This document shows, piece by piece, positions 31,615-40,658 of a stretch of DNA of 64,000 nt. The first letter of the stretch is position 1; every line of letters starts with the position of its first letter. The stretch comes from Oricola nitratireducens (GTDB taxonomy: Bacteria; Pseudomonadota; Alphaproteobacteria; Rhizobiales; Rhizobiaceae), in assembly GCF_014904745.1 (NCBI RefSeq), contig NZ_JACZCS010000035.1, positions 87,472 through 151,471 on the forward strand, given 5' to 3'. The notes under the pieces are model-generated. The model had not been told where the DNA came from and searched no databases. It saw nothing but the letters and a program-made list of their open reading frames with translations. Position numbers and translations under genes: made by a program.

Positions 31615-32324
31615 CGCGCCTGCTCCCCGCGTTTGCCATAGGCCTCGATCCTGTTCAGCGCGATTGACGAGATCAGCGCGAGGACGAGATAGAGCAGAAA
31701 CGCGATGCCGAAGAAGAGAAACGCTTCCTTGGTAACGCGGGCGGCGATCCCGGTCTGGCGCAGAATGTCGGTCAGGCCGATGGCCGAGACGAGGGCCGTG
31801 TCTTTCAGCAGGATCATCCAGAGATTGCCGAGGCCCGGCAGCGCGATGCGGATCAACTGCGGCAGGATGATCATGCGCATCACGGTGCCATGGCGCAGGC
31901 CGAGCGCGTAGCCGCCCTCGTATTGGCCCTTGGGGATGGCGCGGAACGCGGACAGGAAGACTTCGCTCGCATAGGATGAGAAGACGAGCGCAAGCGAAAC
32001 GGCGCCGGCGGCAAACGAGTTGATTTCGATGGCGCCATCGAAGCCGATCAGCTTGAGGACAAGCTGGATGCCGATCTGGAGGCCGTAATAGACGATGAAG
32101 AGGGTGAGGAGTTCCGGCAGACCGCGGAAGATCGTGGTGTAGATGTCGGCGGCGGTGCGTACGGTCCACTCCTTGCTCTGCTTTCCGAGCGCGATCATGA
32201 AGCCGATGAAAAGCCCGAGTGGCAGGGTTGCGAGCGCGAGCGATACCGTTATCAGCACGCCCCAGGCAATTTCGTCACTCCAGCCCTGATCGCCAAAACT
32301 GAGTAACGTGAGATATTTCTCCAT
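31611..32324 (-). CDS. polar amino-acid ABC transporter permease (HisQ type)
   Basis: A 237-residue permease with the motif FRGLPELLTLFIVYYGLQ and the EAA loop YALGLRHGTVMRMIILPQLIR. It pairs with the HisM-type protein to form the heterodimeric channel of a basic or polar amino-acid importer. It is separated from the binding-protein gene by 89 bp containing a strong hairpin, which likely lowers permease expression relative to the binding protein. No ATPase gene follows in the operon. Confidence 0.92.
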   Translation of the reverse strand: MEKYLTLLSFGDQGWSDEIAWGVLITVSLALATLPLGLFIGFMIALGKQSKEWTVRTAADIYTTIFRGLPELLTLFIVYYGLQIGIQLVLKLIGFDGAIEINSFAAGAVSLALVFSSYASEVFLSAFRAIPKGQYEGGYALGLRHGTVMRMIILPQLIRIALPGLGNLWMILLKDTALVSAIGLTDILRQTGIAARVTKEAFLFFGIAFLLYLVLALISSIALNRIEAYGKRGEQAR

Positions 32325-32371
32325 CCGTCCCGCTTACCCGTTCGCAGTTGGCCCGTTCGGACCGGCATATG

Positions 32372-32397
32372 CGCCGGACGGTGTGCTCCGTCCGGCG
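32372..32397 (-). other. intercistronic hairpin between binding protein and permease genes
   Basis: A perfect 10-bp stem CGCCGGACGG-TGTGCT-CCGTCCGGCG lies 17 bp after the binding-protein stop. No T-run follows on the minus strand. Such stems commonly protect the abundant binding-protein mRNA and attenuate the permease genes. Confidence 0.6.
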
Positions 32398-32413
32398 TGT
32401 TACTCTGGGGAAA

Positions 32414-33193
32414 TCAGTCGCCGTAAACGTCGACGTCGAAATACTTGTCGTTGATTTCCTTGTAGGTGCCGTTGGCGCGGATCGCGTCGATGGCGGCGTT
32501 GAACTTCTCGCGCAGTTCATCCTCGCCCTTGCGCACCGCGATGCCGGCGCCTTGGCCGTTGATTACCGGATCGGGCTTCAGCGTGCCGAGCAGTTTGCAG
32601 CATGCGCCGTCGTCCGACTTCAGCCATTCCGACAGCACGATCACGTCGTCGATGACGGCGTCGATGCGGCCGCTGGCGATGTCGAGCTTGTACTCGTCAG
32701 GCGTCGGATAGAGCTTCAACTCGGCGGAGGGAAGCTTTTCCTCGGCATAGTTGGAGTGGGTCGTCGAGGACTGGGCGCCGATCGTGCGGCCGGCGAGGCC
32801 GGCATCGGTCGCCTCGGTGATGTCGCTGTCCTTCGGGACGGCGATCGCCGGCGGCGTGTTGTAGTACTTGTTCGTGAAGTCGACCTTTTCCTTGCGCTCG
32901 TCAGTGATCGACATGGAAGCGATGATGGCGTCGAACTTGCCGGCCAGAAGTGCCGGGATGATGCCGTCCCAGTCCTGAGTCACGAATTCGCAATCGGCCT
33001 TCATTTCAGCGCAGAGCGCCTTGGCGATATCGATGTCGAATCCGACGAGAGAGCCGTCGGCCTCGAGATTGTTGAACGGAGGGTATGCGCCTTCGGTACC
33101 GATCTTCAGCTTCATCATGTCTTCGGCCTGCGCGGCGCCGATCGTCAGCGCCAGTGTCGCGGCCGCAGCCAGGAATCCTGTGGTGAAACGCAT
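32414..33193 (-). CDS. amino-acid ABC transporter substrate-binding protein
   Basis: A 259-residue periplasmic binding protein (SBP_bac_3) with signal peptide (LAAAATLALTIGAAQAED, cleavage near 23). The family blocks are LKIGTEGAYPPFNNLEADG, VGFDIDIAKALC and FDAIIASMSITDERKEKVDFT. These resemble lysine/arginine/ornithine- or histidine-binding proteins. First gene of the operon. Two cysteines (DDGACCKLLG) and another pair in ALCAEMKADCEF suggest a disulfide. Confidence 0.93.
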   Translation of the reverse strand: MRFTTGFLAAAATLALTIGAAQAEDMMKLKIGTEGAYPPFNNLEADGSLVGFDIDIAKALCAEMKADCEFVTQDWDGIIPALLAGKFDAIIASMSITDERKEKVDFTNKYYNTPPAIAVPKDSDITEATDAGLAGRTIGAQSSTTHSNYAEEKLPSAELKLYPTPDEYKLDIASGRIDAVIDDVIVLSEWLKSDDGACCKLLGTLKPDPVINGQGAGIAVRKGEDELREKFNAAIDAIRANGTYKEINDKYFDVDVYGD

Positions 33194-33337
33194 GTCAGTT
33201 TCCTCTTTAGGTTACGCTTCTAGTGCAAGGCATTGTCATGCCTGATGGAACGCCCGTGCTCCTCGCAGGGCATGAAATGGAATACTCCCACTGTTTTTGC
33301 GCGGATTGCAACCGGAAAAAGTTCCGCAACGAAAGGG

Positions 33338-33874
33338 TTATTTGCCCCTGGCGACTGGTCGAAACATGCGGACCAGCACTGCGTCGCGGTCGATGAAGTG
33401 GTGTTTCAGCGCGCCGAGAATGTGCAACGCAACTAGCGGCAGGAAGGCATGCCCGGCGAGGTCGTGAGCCTCTCCGAATATTTCGGCCAGCGCGCGGTTT
33501 GGCTGCATGGGGACCGTCACCGCGCCGAGGCCGAAGAAAGCGATGGGATCGCCTTCAAGCGGCGGGATCGCCAGTCCGGTGACCGAAACGGTCAGGATGC
33601 ACAGCAGAAAAGCGAGGGTCACAAGGCGCGCGGCGAAGTTGAAGATTGCTGGCTGGTCGGTGATGCGGGGATAGCCCCGCGCGACGCGCCAGCCGGTGCG
33701 GAACAGAAAGAGCGGTATTGCGAGGATGCCGATACCGAGATGGATCGCGGCGAACTCGTCTTCGTGGGTGAGGAACAGCGTCACCACGGCCACGGCCGTC
33801 AGCCAGTGCAACAGGATCGAGACCGGCGAATATCCGGCAAAGCGATCGCGGGTGTTGAGCGGGGTCCGTTCCAA
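33338..33874 (-). CDS. cytochrome b561-family membrane protein
   Basis: A 178-residue four-helix di-heme-type cytochrome b. Histidine ligand candidates are in SILLHWLTAVAV, FAAIHLGIG, EIFGEAHDLAGHAFLP and VALHILGALKHHFIDRD, the bacterial b561 pattern. Family members move electrons between quinone and periplasmic partners such as superoxide (CybB). It appears monocistronic, between the ABC operon and the MFS gene. Confidence 0.9.
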   Translation of the reverse strand: MERTPLNTRDRFAGYSPVSILLHWLTAVAVVTLFLTHEDEFAAIHLGIGILAIPLFLFRTGWRVARGYPRITDQPAIFNFAARLVTLAFLLCILTVSVTGLAIPPLEGDPIAFFGLGAVTVPMQPNRALAEIFGEAHDLAGHAFLPLVALHILGALKHHFIDRDAVLVRMFRPVARGK

Positions 33875-33942
33875 GTCAGGCCTCGTGCGGCGTAGTCGTC
33901 ATGCCGCGATACAGTCGCGGCCTGAGATTGGCAATGCCCCGA

Positions 33943-35166
33943 TTATGGCCGGTTGGCCATGCGCACAGCGCCAAGTGTCAGGATGATCGCGATCAGCGCA
34001 CAGGCGGACAGGAACAGGCAGAGCGGGATCGGGAGGCCTTCCTCGCCGGCGATGATGCCGGCGGCGATCGAGGCGCATGCGCCGACACCCATCTGTATCG
34101 CGCCGAGCAGGCCTGACGCGGCGCCCGCCGCATCGGGCTTGAGGCTGATGGCTGCGGCCGTCACGTTGGGAAGCGTCAGGCCGTTGCCGACACCGATCAG
34201 CATGACCGGCAGGAAGAAGGCGAGGGGATGCTCCACCCCGGCGGCGAAGAAGGCGATGGTGATGGCGGGACCGGCCAGGGTGACGACCGTCCCTTCGACC
34301 ATCATGCGCTCGAGACCGCGGCGTTCCGAGAAACGGCCGGTCAGGAAATTGCCGACGGAGTAGCCGAACGCGCAGAAGGCGAAATACAGCCCATAGGCGA
34401 ACGGTGTAAGGCCGAGATAGACGTTCGAGACCGCCGGTCCGCCGCCCAGAAAACCGAGAAAGGTTGCCGTTGTGAAGCCGGACGCGCAGGCATAGACCCA
34501 GAAAAGCGGCAGCCGCGCGAGTTGGCGGTAGCTTTCGACCTGGTTTCGCAACGGCGCGCCGCGAAACCGGTTCGTCTCCGGCAGCGTCACGATGGCGGCG
34601 GCGATGGCCGCAACCCCGAACAGGCCGAGCGCGACGAAGGTCATGCGCCAACCCGCGATCTGGTCGATCAGGCCGCCTATCGCCGGGCCGAGCATCGGCG
34701 CCACGGCCATGCCCATGACCATGTATCCCATCGCGCTTGCCGCCTTCTCGCGTGGATAGACATCGCGGACGATCGCCCGCGACAGGACCATGCCGCTCGC
34801 GGACGCCGCCTGGATGATGCGTCCGGCAAGAAACATTTCGGCTGATTGCGCGATGACGCACATTGCGGTGCCGACGAGAAACAGGACGAGACCGGCATAG
34901 ATGACCGGCCGACGCCCGAAGAGATCCGACAGCGGGCCGATGACGAGTTGCAGGGCGGCCATCATGAAGAGGTAGAGCGAGAGGCCAAGCTGGATCGTGG
35001 CGTAAGGCGCGCCGAGGTCGCGCGCGATACTCGGCATTGACGGAACGAAGAGATTGATCGCAAGCGGGCTGACGGCGGCAAGGAGCACCAGCGTGGCGAG
35101 CGCGGGTTTCGGCCCCGTCCAGTCGTGTTCGGCCGGCGTGGCTGCTTGTGCGGTATCGCTGCTCAT
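33943..35166 (-). CDS. Bcr/CflA-family MFS drug-efflux transporter
   Basis: A 407-residue 12-helix transporter with the MFS motif A loop GPLSDLFGRRPVIYAG and the N-terminal helix motif PLAINLFVPSMPSIARDLG of the Bcr/CflA family, linked to export of bicyclomycin, chloramphenicol, sulfonamides or cysteine. The ATG at 35166 overlaps the EamA gene by 4 bp (ATGA). A longer upstream frame crosses that gene and is rejected. Confidence 0.92.
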   Translation of the reverse strand: MSSDTAQAATPAEHDWTGPKPALATLVLLAAVSPLAINLFVPSMPSIARDLGAPYATIQLGLSLYLFMMAALQLVIGPLSDLFGRRPVIYAGLVLFLVGTAMCVIAQSAEMFLAGRIIQAASASGMVLSRAIVRDVYPREKAASAMGYMVMGMAVAPMLGPAIGGLIDQIAGWRMTFVALGLFGVAAIAAAIVTLPETNRFRGAPLRNQVESYRQLARLPLFWVYACASGFTTATFLGFLGGGPAVSNVYLGLTPFAYGLYFAFCAFGYSVGNFLTGRFSERRGLERMMVEGTVVTLAGPAITIAFFAAGVEHPLAFFLPVMLIGVGNGLTLPNVTAAAISLKPDAAGAASGLLGAIQMGVGACASIAAGIIAGEEGLPIPLCLFLSACALIAIILTLGAVRMANRP

Positions 35167-36113
35167 GATCTGCGCGGTTTCCGGTGTCTGGCCATCTGTT
35201 CGCGATAAAGCGTATAGAGCCCGCTCGCAACGATCAGCAACGATCCGGCAATCGCCAATATGTCCGGCCGTTCGCCGAAAACAACCAGGCCGATGACGAT
35301 GGCAAATACCAGGCGGCTGTAACGGAACGGCGCGATGACCGAGATTTCGCCGGCCCGCAAGGCGATTGTCAGGAGGTGGATCCCGATGATGCCGAAGAAC
35401 GATGCCGCGAGCACCATTGTCGTTGTGCGCCAAGACATCCACTGCCACGGCGCCGTCGCGCTCTGAAGCGCGACAGCGGCCGCGAACACGACGACATTGG
35501 CGCCAAGCGCGATGATCTCGGTCGGCACGGATCGCGCCACGGCGCGCGTGCCGAGGTCACGCATCGCAAGACCGATAACGGCCGCGACGGCGAAGAGGGC
35601 GGCGTAGTCGAAACCGGCCACTCCCGGCCGCACGATAAGGAGAACGCCGGCAAAGCCGGCGGCGACAGCGGTCCAACGGCGCCAGCCGACGGTCTCGCGC
35701 AGGAAGATTGCGGCGCCGAAGGTGACGGCGAGCGGAGAAGCCTGCAGGATCGCCGAGGCGTTGCTGATCGGCATCAGGGAGAGTGCGGTGACGAAACACA
35801 GCGCGCCGGTCGCCTCGCCGAAATGGCGCAGCAGGATTGCCGGCGAAACCAGCGCCTCGCGCGTGATACGCTGCCGCTTGGCTCTTGCGAGAAGGCCGAA
35901 ATAGACGATCGCGAGCAGGCTCTGAATGCTCAGGATCTGGCCGACGCCGACATTTACCGAAGCCAGCTTGATGAACATGTCATCGAAGGCGAACAGCGCC
36001 ATCGAGGTCGCCAGGAAGGCGATGGCCCTCAGGTTGGCGGCATCGATGGCGGCGATGTCGAGCAGCAAATCGGTATCGGGCGTTTCGCCGCCGCTGGTGT
36101 TCTGCGATGTCAT
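35163..36113 (-). CDS. EamA/DMT-family transporter (copy 1)
   Basis: A 316-residue ten-helix drug/metabolite transporter with two EamA repeats (LMPISNASAILQASPLAVTFGA and RAGEISVIAPFRYSRLVFAI). It ends with GLYTLYREQMARHRKPRR, closely similar to the EamA protein at 36489-37412, so the two are paralogues. The ATG at 36113 is preferred: an earlier GTG at 36164 lies upstream of a hairpin (36142-36158) that looks like a leader or terminator. Substrate unknown. Confidence 0.88.
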   Translation of the reverse strand: MTSQNTSGGETPDTDLLLDIAAIDAANLRAIAFLATSMALFAFDDMFIKLASVNVGVGQILSIQSLLAIVYFGLLARAKRQRITREALVSPAILLRHFGEATGALCFVTALSLMPISNASAILQASPLAVTFGAAIFLRETVGWRRWTAVAAGFAGVLLIVRPGVAGFDYAALFAVAAVIGLAMRDLGTRAVARSVPTEIIALGANVVVFAAAVALQSATAPWQWMSWRTTTMVLAASFFGIIGIHLLTIALRAGEISVIAPFRYSRLVFAIVIGLVVFGERPDILAIAGSLLIVASGLYTLYREQMARHRKPRRS

Positions 36114-36141
36114 GAAACCGGCCCGCCGGAGGAAGAAGGGG

Positions 36142-36158
36142 GCCGCGCTAAACGCGGC
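36142..36158 (-). other. hairpin between the small gene and EamA copy 1
   Basis: GCCGCG-CTAAA-CGCGGC, a perfect 6-bp stem, is followed on the minus strand by CCCCTTCTTCC. It may be a weak terminator for the 41-residue gene upstream. It lies within the alternative N-terminal extension of the EamA gene, which argues against that longer start. Confidence 0.35.
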
Positions 36159-36216
36159 AACCACCCTTATCGTAAAAGGCGCGCCTGGTCACGCCCCCTG
36201 ATCGGAGGCGGCGGCC

Positions 36217-36342
36217 TTAGCGGCCGAAGAGCGAACCGAACATGTTGCGAAGCGTCGCATCGCGCTCGCGTTTGGCACGGGCGATGATCGTTTCGATCTC
36301 GCGCGGTTCGAACGTGTTGTCTTTGCGTTTGTTGGCGGACAT
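36217..36342 (-). CDS. 41-residue conserved-type small protein
   Basis: A short ORF reading MSANKRKDNTFEPREIETII, then ARAKRERDATLRNMFGSLFGR. The amphipathic charged helix followed by a hydrophobic/aromatic FGSLFGR end resembles small alphaproteobacterial proteins of the RSP_7527 type, as I recall them. A GGGA lies nine bases before the ATG. Codon use (strong G/C at third positions) fits a real gene. Function unknown; the short tail could target a membrane. Confidence 0.62.
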   Translation of the reverse strand: MSANKRKDNTFEPREIETIIARAKRERDATLRNMFGSLFGR

Positions 36343-36488
36343 TGCCGTATTCCCGTCTTTCGTTGTGCGCGGCGCGCGTCATTGCTGCGCTGCACAATGC
36401 AGATGGGGTGTCTATGCGCCGATTTCGCGTTCGCAGATATGTTAATTGGGAAGGCCAGCCATGCGCGCGGATGCGAGGTGGTGCTGCG

Positions 36489-37412
36489 TCAGGTGCCGCG
36501 GGCTGGCGGCGGCGAGGCCGCCGAGATGCTGGCTGCGGTCGCTTTGCGGGATACGACGCGTTCGCGATAAAGCGTGTAAAGCCCGGTTGCGACGATGATC
36601 GCGGCCCCGGTCAGGGTAAAGGCGTCGGGCCATTCGCCGAAAAACGTCATGCCGAGGATGATCGACCATAACAGGCTGGCGTAGCGGAACGGCGCGACGA
36701 TGTGGATGTCGCCGCCGCGCAGGGCGAGGACGATGCACTGGTAGCCGATAAAGAGGAAGACGGCGGAGCCGCCCAATGCCGCGATGTCAGTGAAGGACAG
36801 CGGCTGCCAGCCGCCGAGGAACGTCATCATGACGAGGCCGCTCACCGAGACGGCGATCGTCGTCAGCAGCGACACGGACAGGGCGGGAATATCGTGCGGC
36901 AGCCGGCGCGTGGCCAGATCGCGCATCGCGGCGAAGAAGACCGTGCACAGCGCCGACAGGGAGTAGATGGTGAAGCCTTCGAGGCCCGGCCGGATGATGA
37001 TCACGACGCCGGCAAAACCGATCAGGATTGCCGAAAGCCGCCGGATCCCGACCGTTTCGCGTAGCACCAGGGCCGCTCCGAGCGTGACGGCCAGCGGCAA
37101 GGCCTGCAGAACTGCGGATACATTGGCGAGCGGCATGTGGAACAGTGCAAACAGGAAGAAAACCGTGCCGAGGATTTCGCCCGTGACCCGCAGCGTCATT
37201 GCGCCGGTGAGCGCCTTGCGCACCGGCATCGGCGTCCGCGCGAGCCGCATGAAGATGCCAAGGAACACCATCATGATCGCGCCGCGCACGAACATGATCT
37301 GACCGGCATTGACCGCGCCGCCGAGCGATTTCACCAGCGCGTCGTTGGTGGTGAAGCCGGCCATCGAAGCCGCCATCAGCAGGGAGGCGCGCAGGTTTGC
37401 GGTCATGGTCAT
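36489..37412 (-). CDS. EamA/DMT-family transporter (copy 2)
   Basis: A 307-residue ten-helix DMT transporter with two EamA repeats (HMPLANVSAVLQALPLAVTLGA and RGGDIHIVAPFRYASLLWSI). It is paralogous to the copy at 35163-36113, with shared blocks IRPGLEGF/IVRPGVAGF and GLYTLYRE. The ATG at 37412 (or six bases later) is chosen; the long upstream frame crosses the next gene's region without features. Probably exports or imports amino acids, nucleotides or trimethylammonium compounds; not determinable. Confidence 0.9.
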   Translation of the reverse strand: MTMTANLRASLLMAASMAGFTTNDALVKSLGGAVNAGQIMFVRGAIMMVFLGIFMRLARTPMPVRKALTGAMTLRVTGEILGTVFFLFALFHMPLANVSAVLQALPLAVTLGAALVLRETVGIRRLSAILIGFAGVVIIIRPGLEGFTIYSLSALCTVFFAAMRDLATRRLPHDIPALSVSLLTTIAVSVSGLVMMTFLGGWQPLSFTDIAALGGSAVFLFIGYQCIVLALRGGDIHIVAPFRYASLLWSIILGMTFFGEWPDAFTLTGAAIIVATGLYTLYRERVVSRKATAASISAASPPPARGT

Positions 37413-37459
37413 GGCGGTGCCGGATACCGGGAGAAAGAGGCGACTCGGATATGCGCCGG

Positions 37460-38077
37460 TCAGTTCCCGGCGGCGCTGTATACCGTCACCGGATTGGATT
37501 CGCCATCGTAAGTCGCATCGACTTCGTACCGGGTCAGCACAAAGGCGCCTTCGCGGAATGTCCAGGTTCCGGACGAAGCCGCGTCCGCCAGTCCGCGCCA
37601 TTTGGAGAAGCTCGAAATCGTTTGCGTCTCCTGGTCGAAAGCGCCGTCGATCAGGGTCGGGGTGGTGGAGAAGCCCAGGACCGTAAGTTTCTCGACAACG
37701 GCATCGTCGCCGTCGGCATATTCGATATCCAGCACCGGCTCGGCGAAATGCAGCGGGACGAGGCCCTCGAATTCCGTTTCCATGAACCAGATCGAGCCGA
37801 AATTGTAGGCGCCGTAGAAGCAGGGGAGCTGATGCAGCACGACGGCCCTGTCGGGGCCGTCCTTCTTCTCGTAGTCATAGCGGAAGGTCAGCGTCCAGGA
37901 AGCGGCCGCATCCATGTTCTCCTCGACGCGCGCCCACGAGCACAGTTCGCCGGGATAAGTCGCCTTGGCTGCTGCAAGGAGCTCTTGCGGCGTCATGGAC
38001 GCGTTCTGCGCCTGTGCGCCTGCCGGAACGGCGAGCGCGACGAGAAATATTGCGGCCGAGGCGATGGCGCGGTTCAT
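37460..38077 (-). CDS. secreted DUF1176-like protein
   Basis: A 205-residue exported protein: signal peptide AIFLVALAVPAGAQAQN (cleavage near 24), then a beta-rich domain ending in FVLTRYEVDATYDGESNPVT, the C-terminal signature of DUF1176. Two cysteines (GELCSWAR and LPCFYGAYN) probably pair. Function unknown. It overlaps the upstream secreted-protein gene by 4 bp (ATGA), so the two are made together and may act on the same periplasmic target. Confidence 0.8.
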   Translation of the reverse strand: MNRAIASAAIFLVALAVPAGAQAQNASMTPQELLAAAKATYPGELCSWARVEENMDAAASWTLTFRYDYEKKDGPDRAVVLHQLPCFYGAYNFGSIWFMETEFEGLVPLHFAEPVLDIEYADGDDAVVEKLTVLGFSTTPTLIDGAFDQETQTISSFSKWRGLADAASSGTWTFREGAFVLTRYEVDATYDGESNPVTVYSAAGN

Positions 38078-38547
38078 GGTCCCTCCAGGCTGCGGGCGAT
38101 GATCCCCGCGAGAGCGTCATATGTTGCGTGCAGACTTTCCGGATAGCGCAGGACCATGACATGAATGACACCGTTGGCGCCGAATTCGTGCCGTTCGTAG
38201 AAGATCATGGAGTCCTCGTGACCGGAGAGAACCGCCCAGTCGGCGCCGGAGGCGGCGTATGTGACCTCGCGGCTCTTCGATGTTGCATCGGACCGGGCCT
38301 GTTCGATCAGCGTTTCGGGCGTCATGTCCAGCGCGTTGAAGTGACCGAACACCGCCAGTTCAGCGCCGTCCGCCGAACGGAATCTGCGGCCGTCTCCATT
38401 GGCCGGAGCGGGATCGATCCGGTCGAAGATGTCGGCGGGAAACGAAATCCGCGTGCCGAAGCGGCTGTTCTCATAGGTAAGCGTGTCGGCAAAGGCCGCA
38501 CCGGCGACTATCAGAGCAAGGAAGATGGACAAAAGCGCCCGGGCCAA
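38074..38547 (-). CDS. secreted protein of unknown function
   Basis: A 157-residue exported protein with a signal peptide (LLSIFLALIVAGAAFADT, cleavage near 21) and a domain beginning YENSRFGTRISFPADIFD, a pattern seen in small periplasmic proteins with a photosystem-II-PsbP-like or lipoprotein fold. I do not recognise a named family. No cysteines in the mature part. It is coupled to the DUF1176-like gene downstream and lies 2 bp upstream of the end of moaA, reading the same way. Confidence 0.75.
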   Translation of the reverse strand: MARALLSIFLALIVAGAAFADTLTYENSRFGTRISFPADIFDRIDPAPANGDGRRFRSADGAELAVFGHFNALDMTPETLIEQARSDATSKSREVTYAASGADWAVLSGHEDSMIFYERHEFGANGVIHVMVLRYPESLHATYDALAGIIARSLEGP

Positions 38548-38548
38548 A

Positions 38549-39574
38549 TCAGCCGCCCGTGACGCTCATGTGACGCGAGACAGACGGGCGCCTGGTACGC
38601 CGGTCGATGATGAAGTCGTGGCCCTTCGGCTTGCGGCCGATCGCCTCGTCGATTGCGACCGAAACCAGTTCGTTGCCTTCGGACGCGCGCAGCGGTCCGC
38701 GCAGGTCTGCCGCATCGTCCTGACCGAGGCACATGTAGAGCGTGCCGGTGCAGGTGAGGCGAACGCGGTTGCAGCTTTCGCAGAAATTGTGCGTCATCGG
38801 CGTGATGAAACCGAGGCGGCCGCCGGTTTCCTTCACCTCGACATAGCGCGCCGGACCGCCGGTCTTGTAGGGGATATCTTCAAGCGTGAACTGCTTCGAG
38901 AGGTTCGCGCGCAACATCGACAGCGGCAGGTAGCGGTCGGTGCGGTCTTCCTCGATCTCGCCCATCGGCATCGTCTCGATCACGGTCATGTCCATGCCCT
39001 GGCCGTGTGCCCAGCGCAGCATTTCGGGGAGTTCCGCGTCGTTGAAGTCCTTCAGCGCGACGGCGTTGATCTTGATCTTCAAGCCGGCGTCCTGCGCGGC
39101 CTTGATGCCGTCGAGCACGCGGGCAAGATCGCCCCAGCGGGTGATCTCGCGGAACTTGCCGGCGTCGAGTGTATCGAGCGACACATTGATCCGGCGCACG
39201 CCGTGGTTGGCAAGGTCGCGGGCGTATTTGGTCAGCTGCGAGCCGTTGGTGGTCAGCGTCAGCTCTTCCAGCACGCCTGTCTTCAAGTGGCGGCCGAGCT
39301 GTTCGACCAGATGCATGATGTTCTTGCGCACCAGCGGTTCGCCGCCGGTCAGGCGCAATTTCCTTACACCCTTGTCGATGAAGATAGTGCACAGCCGGTC
39401 GAGCTCTTCCAGCGTCAGAAGCTCCTTCTTCGGCAGGAAGGTCATGTGTTCCGACATGCAATAGGTGCAGCGGAAGTCGCAGCGGTCCGTCACGGAAACC
39501 CGCAGATAGGTGATATCCCTCCCGAAGGGATCGGTCATGGTCTGTCCGTTGGACAGGGCGATTTCGTCTGTCAT
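38549..39574 (-). CDS. moaA: GTP 3',8-cyclase, molybdenum cofactor biosynthesis
   Basis: A 341-residue radical-SAM enzyme. The N-terminal cluster motif is CDFRCTYC, the second C-terminal cluster is [19 protein letters not shown], and the chain ends in the essential Gly-Gly (SVTGG). It converts GTP to 3',8-cyclo-H2GTP in the first step of molybdopterin synthesis. The ATG at 39574 gives the usual N-terminus ending in [17 protein letters not shown]; earlier Mets at 39619 and 39661 are possible but atypical. This is the only radical-SAM gene in the window and is clearly not a lipoyl synthase. Confidence 0.95.
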   Translation of the reverse strand: MTDEIALSNGQTMTDPFGRDITYLRVSVTDRCDFRCTYCMSEHMTFLPKKELLTLEELDRLCTIFIDKGVRKLRLTGGEPLVRKNIMHLVEQLGRHLKTGVLEELTLTTNGSQLTKYARDLANHGVRRINVSLDTLDAGKFREITRWGDLARVLDGIKAAQDAGLKIKINAVALKDFNDAELPEMLRWAHGQGMDMTVIETMPMGEIEEDRTDRYLPLSMLRANLSKQFTLEDIPYKTGGPARYVEVKETGGRLGFITPMTHNFCESCNRVRLTCTGTLYMCLGQDDAADLRGPLRASEGNELVSVAIDEAIGRKPKGHDFIIDRRTRRPSVSRHMSVTGG

Positions 39575-39675
39575 GGCGCGATCACGCTTTTTGTTGTCTG
39601 CTGCGTATGTTGATGCCATAGCCGTTCGCGTCAAGTCATCACATGTCATCAATTGAACCAAACGGATACCCTGAC

Positions 39676-40035
39676 ATGGCTGAAACAGCAGTCTGGCCGA
39701 CCGAATTGCGGGTTTCCAAGGACCGCAAGAGCCTCACCGTTGCATTCAATTCGGGCGAGACTTTTGCGCTCGAAGCCGAAATGCTGCGCGTCATGTCGCC
39801 ATCGGCGGAGGTGCAGGGGCATTCGCCCGACCAGCGGGTAACAGTCGGGGGAAAAAGCGATGTCGCGATCCTGGAGATGAAACCGGTCGGCAATTATGCG
39901 GTCCGCATCGTCTTCGACGACATGCACGATACCGGGATCTTCACTTGGAGCTATCTGCATACGCTCGGCAGCAGGAAGGACGCCCTGTGGGCGGTCTATC
40001 TGGAGGAACTGAAGGAAAAGGGGCTCAGCCGATGA
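39676..40035 (+). CDS. DUF971 (gamma-butyrobetaine hydroxylase-like N-domain) protein
   Basis: A 119-residue stand-alone DUF971 protein ([43 protein letters not shown]). The fold is the N-terminal domain of gamma-butyrobetaine/trimethyllysine hydroxylases but lacks the catalytic Fe/2-oxoglutarate part, so it is not an oxygenase. Free-standing copies often neighbour molybdenum-cofactor or iron-sulfur genes, as here beside divergent moaA. The start at 39676 is chosen by family length; ATG 39643 is an alternative. It overlaps the next gene by 4 bp. Confidence 0.85.
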   Translation: MAETAVWPTELRVSKDRKSLTVAFNSGETFALEAEMLRVMSPSAEVQGHSPDQRVTVGGKSDVAILEMKPVGNYAVRIVFDDMHDTGIFTWSYLHTLGSRKDALWAVYLEELKEKGLSR

Positions 40036-40652
40036 GTCAATTCGCGCCCGTTACGTCACTTGAAGAGCTTGCGGACCTCTACGGCGAGCCCGGCGAGGCG
40101 TCGCTGCTGAAGGTGGCGAAGCGGATCACGCCGGAATACCGGCGCTTCCTTGAGGCATCGTCGTTCTTTTCGCTGGCGACGGCCGGCCCGGAAGGTCTCG
40201 ATTGCTCGCCGCGTGGCGAACTCGGCGGGGCGTTCCGCATTCTCGATGACAAGACGCTGGCGATCCCGGACCGGCGCGGCAACAACCGCATGGACAGCCT
40301 GCGCAACATCGTGCGCGATCCGCGCGTGGCGCTGCTGTTCCTCATTCCGGGCTCGATGACGACGATCCGCATGAACGGATCGGCCATCGTCACCGTCGAT
40401 CCCGATCTGCTGGCGAGCTTCGAGCGCGACGGCAAGACGCCACGTTCCGCAGTCGTCGTCACGGTCGACGAGATCTACACTCAATGCGGGCGTGCCGTCC
40501 TGCGGGCGAAACTGTGGGATCCGGCCCATCACGTCGATCCGGCCGCGATCCCGACGGCGGGCGACATCCTGAAGGAACAGTCGCGCGGCGACTTCGACTC
40601 CGCGACCTATGACGCGGAATGGGCCAGCCGCGCCGCTAAGACGATGTGGTAA
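40032..40652 (+). CDS. pyridoxamine-5'-phosphate-oxidase-fold FMN protein
   Basis: A 206-residue PPOX-class flavoprotein of the MSMEG_1061-like type: FFSLATAGPEGLDCSPRGE, then LAIPDRRGNNRMDSLRNIV and VALLFLIPGSMTTIRMNGSA, the FMN-contacting strands. The C-terminal QCGRAVLRAKLWD is typical. Substrate is unknown; the family includes F420- and FMN-dependent reductases. Translation is coupled to the DUF971 gene (ATGA). Confidence 0.88.
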   Translation: MSQFAPVTSLEELADLYGEPGEASLLKVAKRITPEYRRFLEASSFFSLATAGPEGLDCSPRGELGGAFRILDDKTLAIPDRRGNNRMDSLRNIVRDPRVALLFLIPGSMTTIRMNGSAIVTVDPDLLASFERDGKTPRSAVVVTVDEIYTQCGRAVLRAKLWDPAHHVDPAAIPTAGDILKEQSRGDFDSATYDAEWASRAAKTMW

Positions 40653-40658
40653 CGGCTG

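Noticed and set aside
36114..36164. GTG start of EamA copy 1 at 36164
   Set aside because: A hairpin lies inside the added segment, and the shorter start gives a normal N-terminus.
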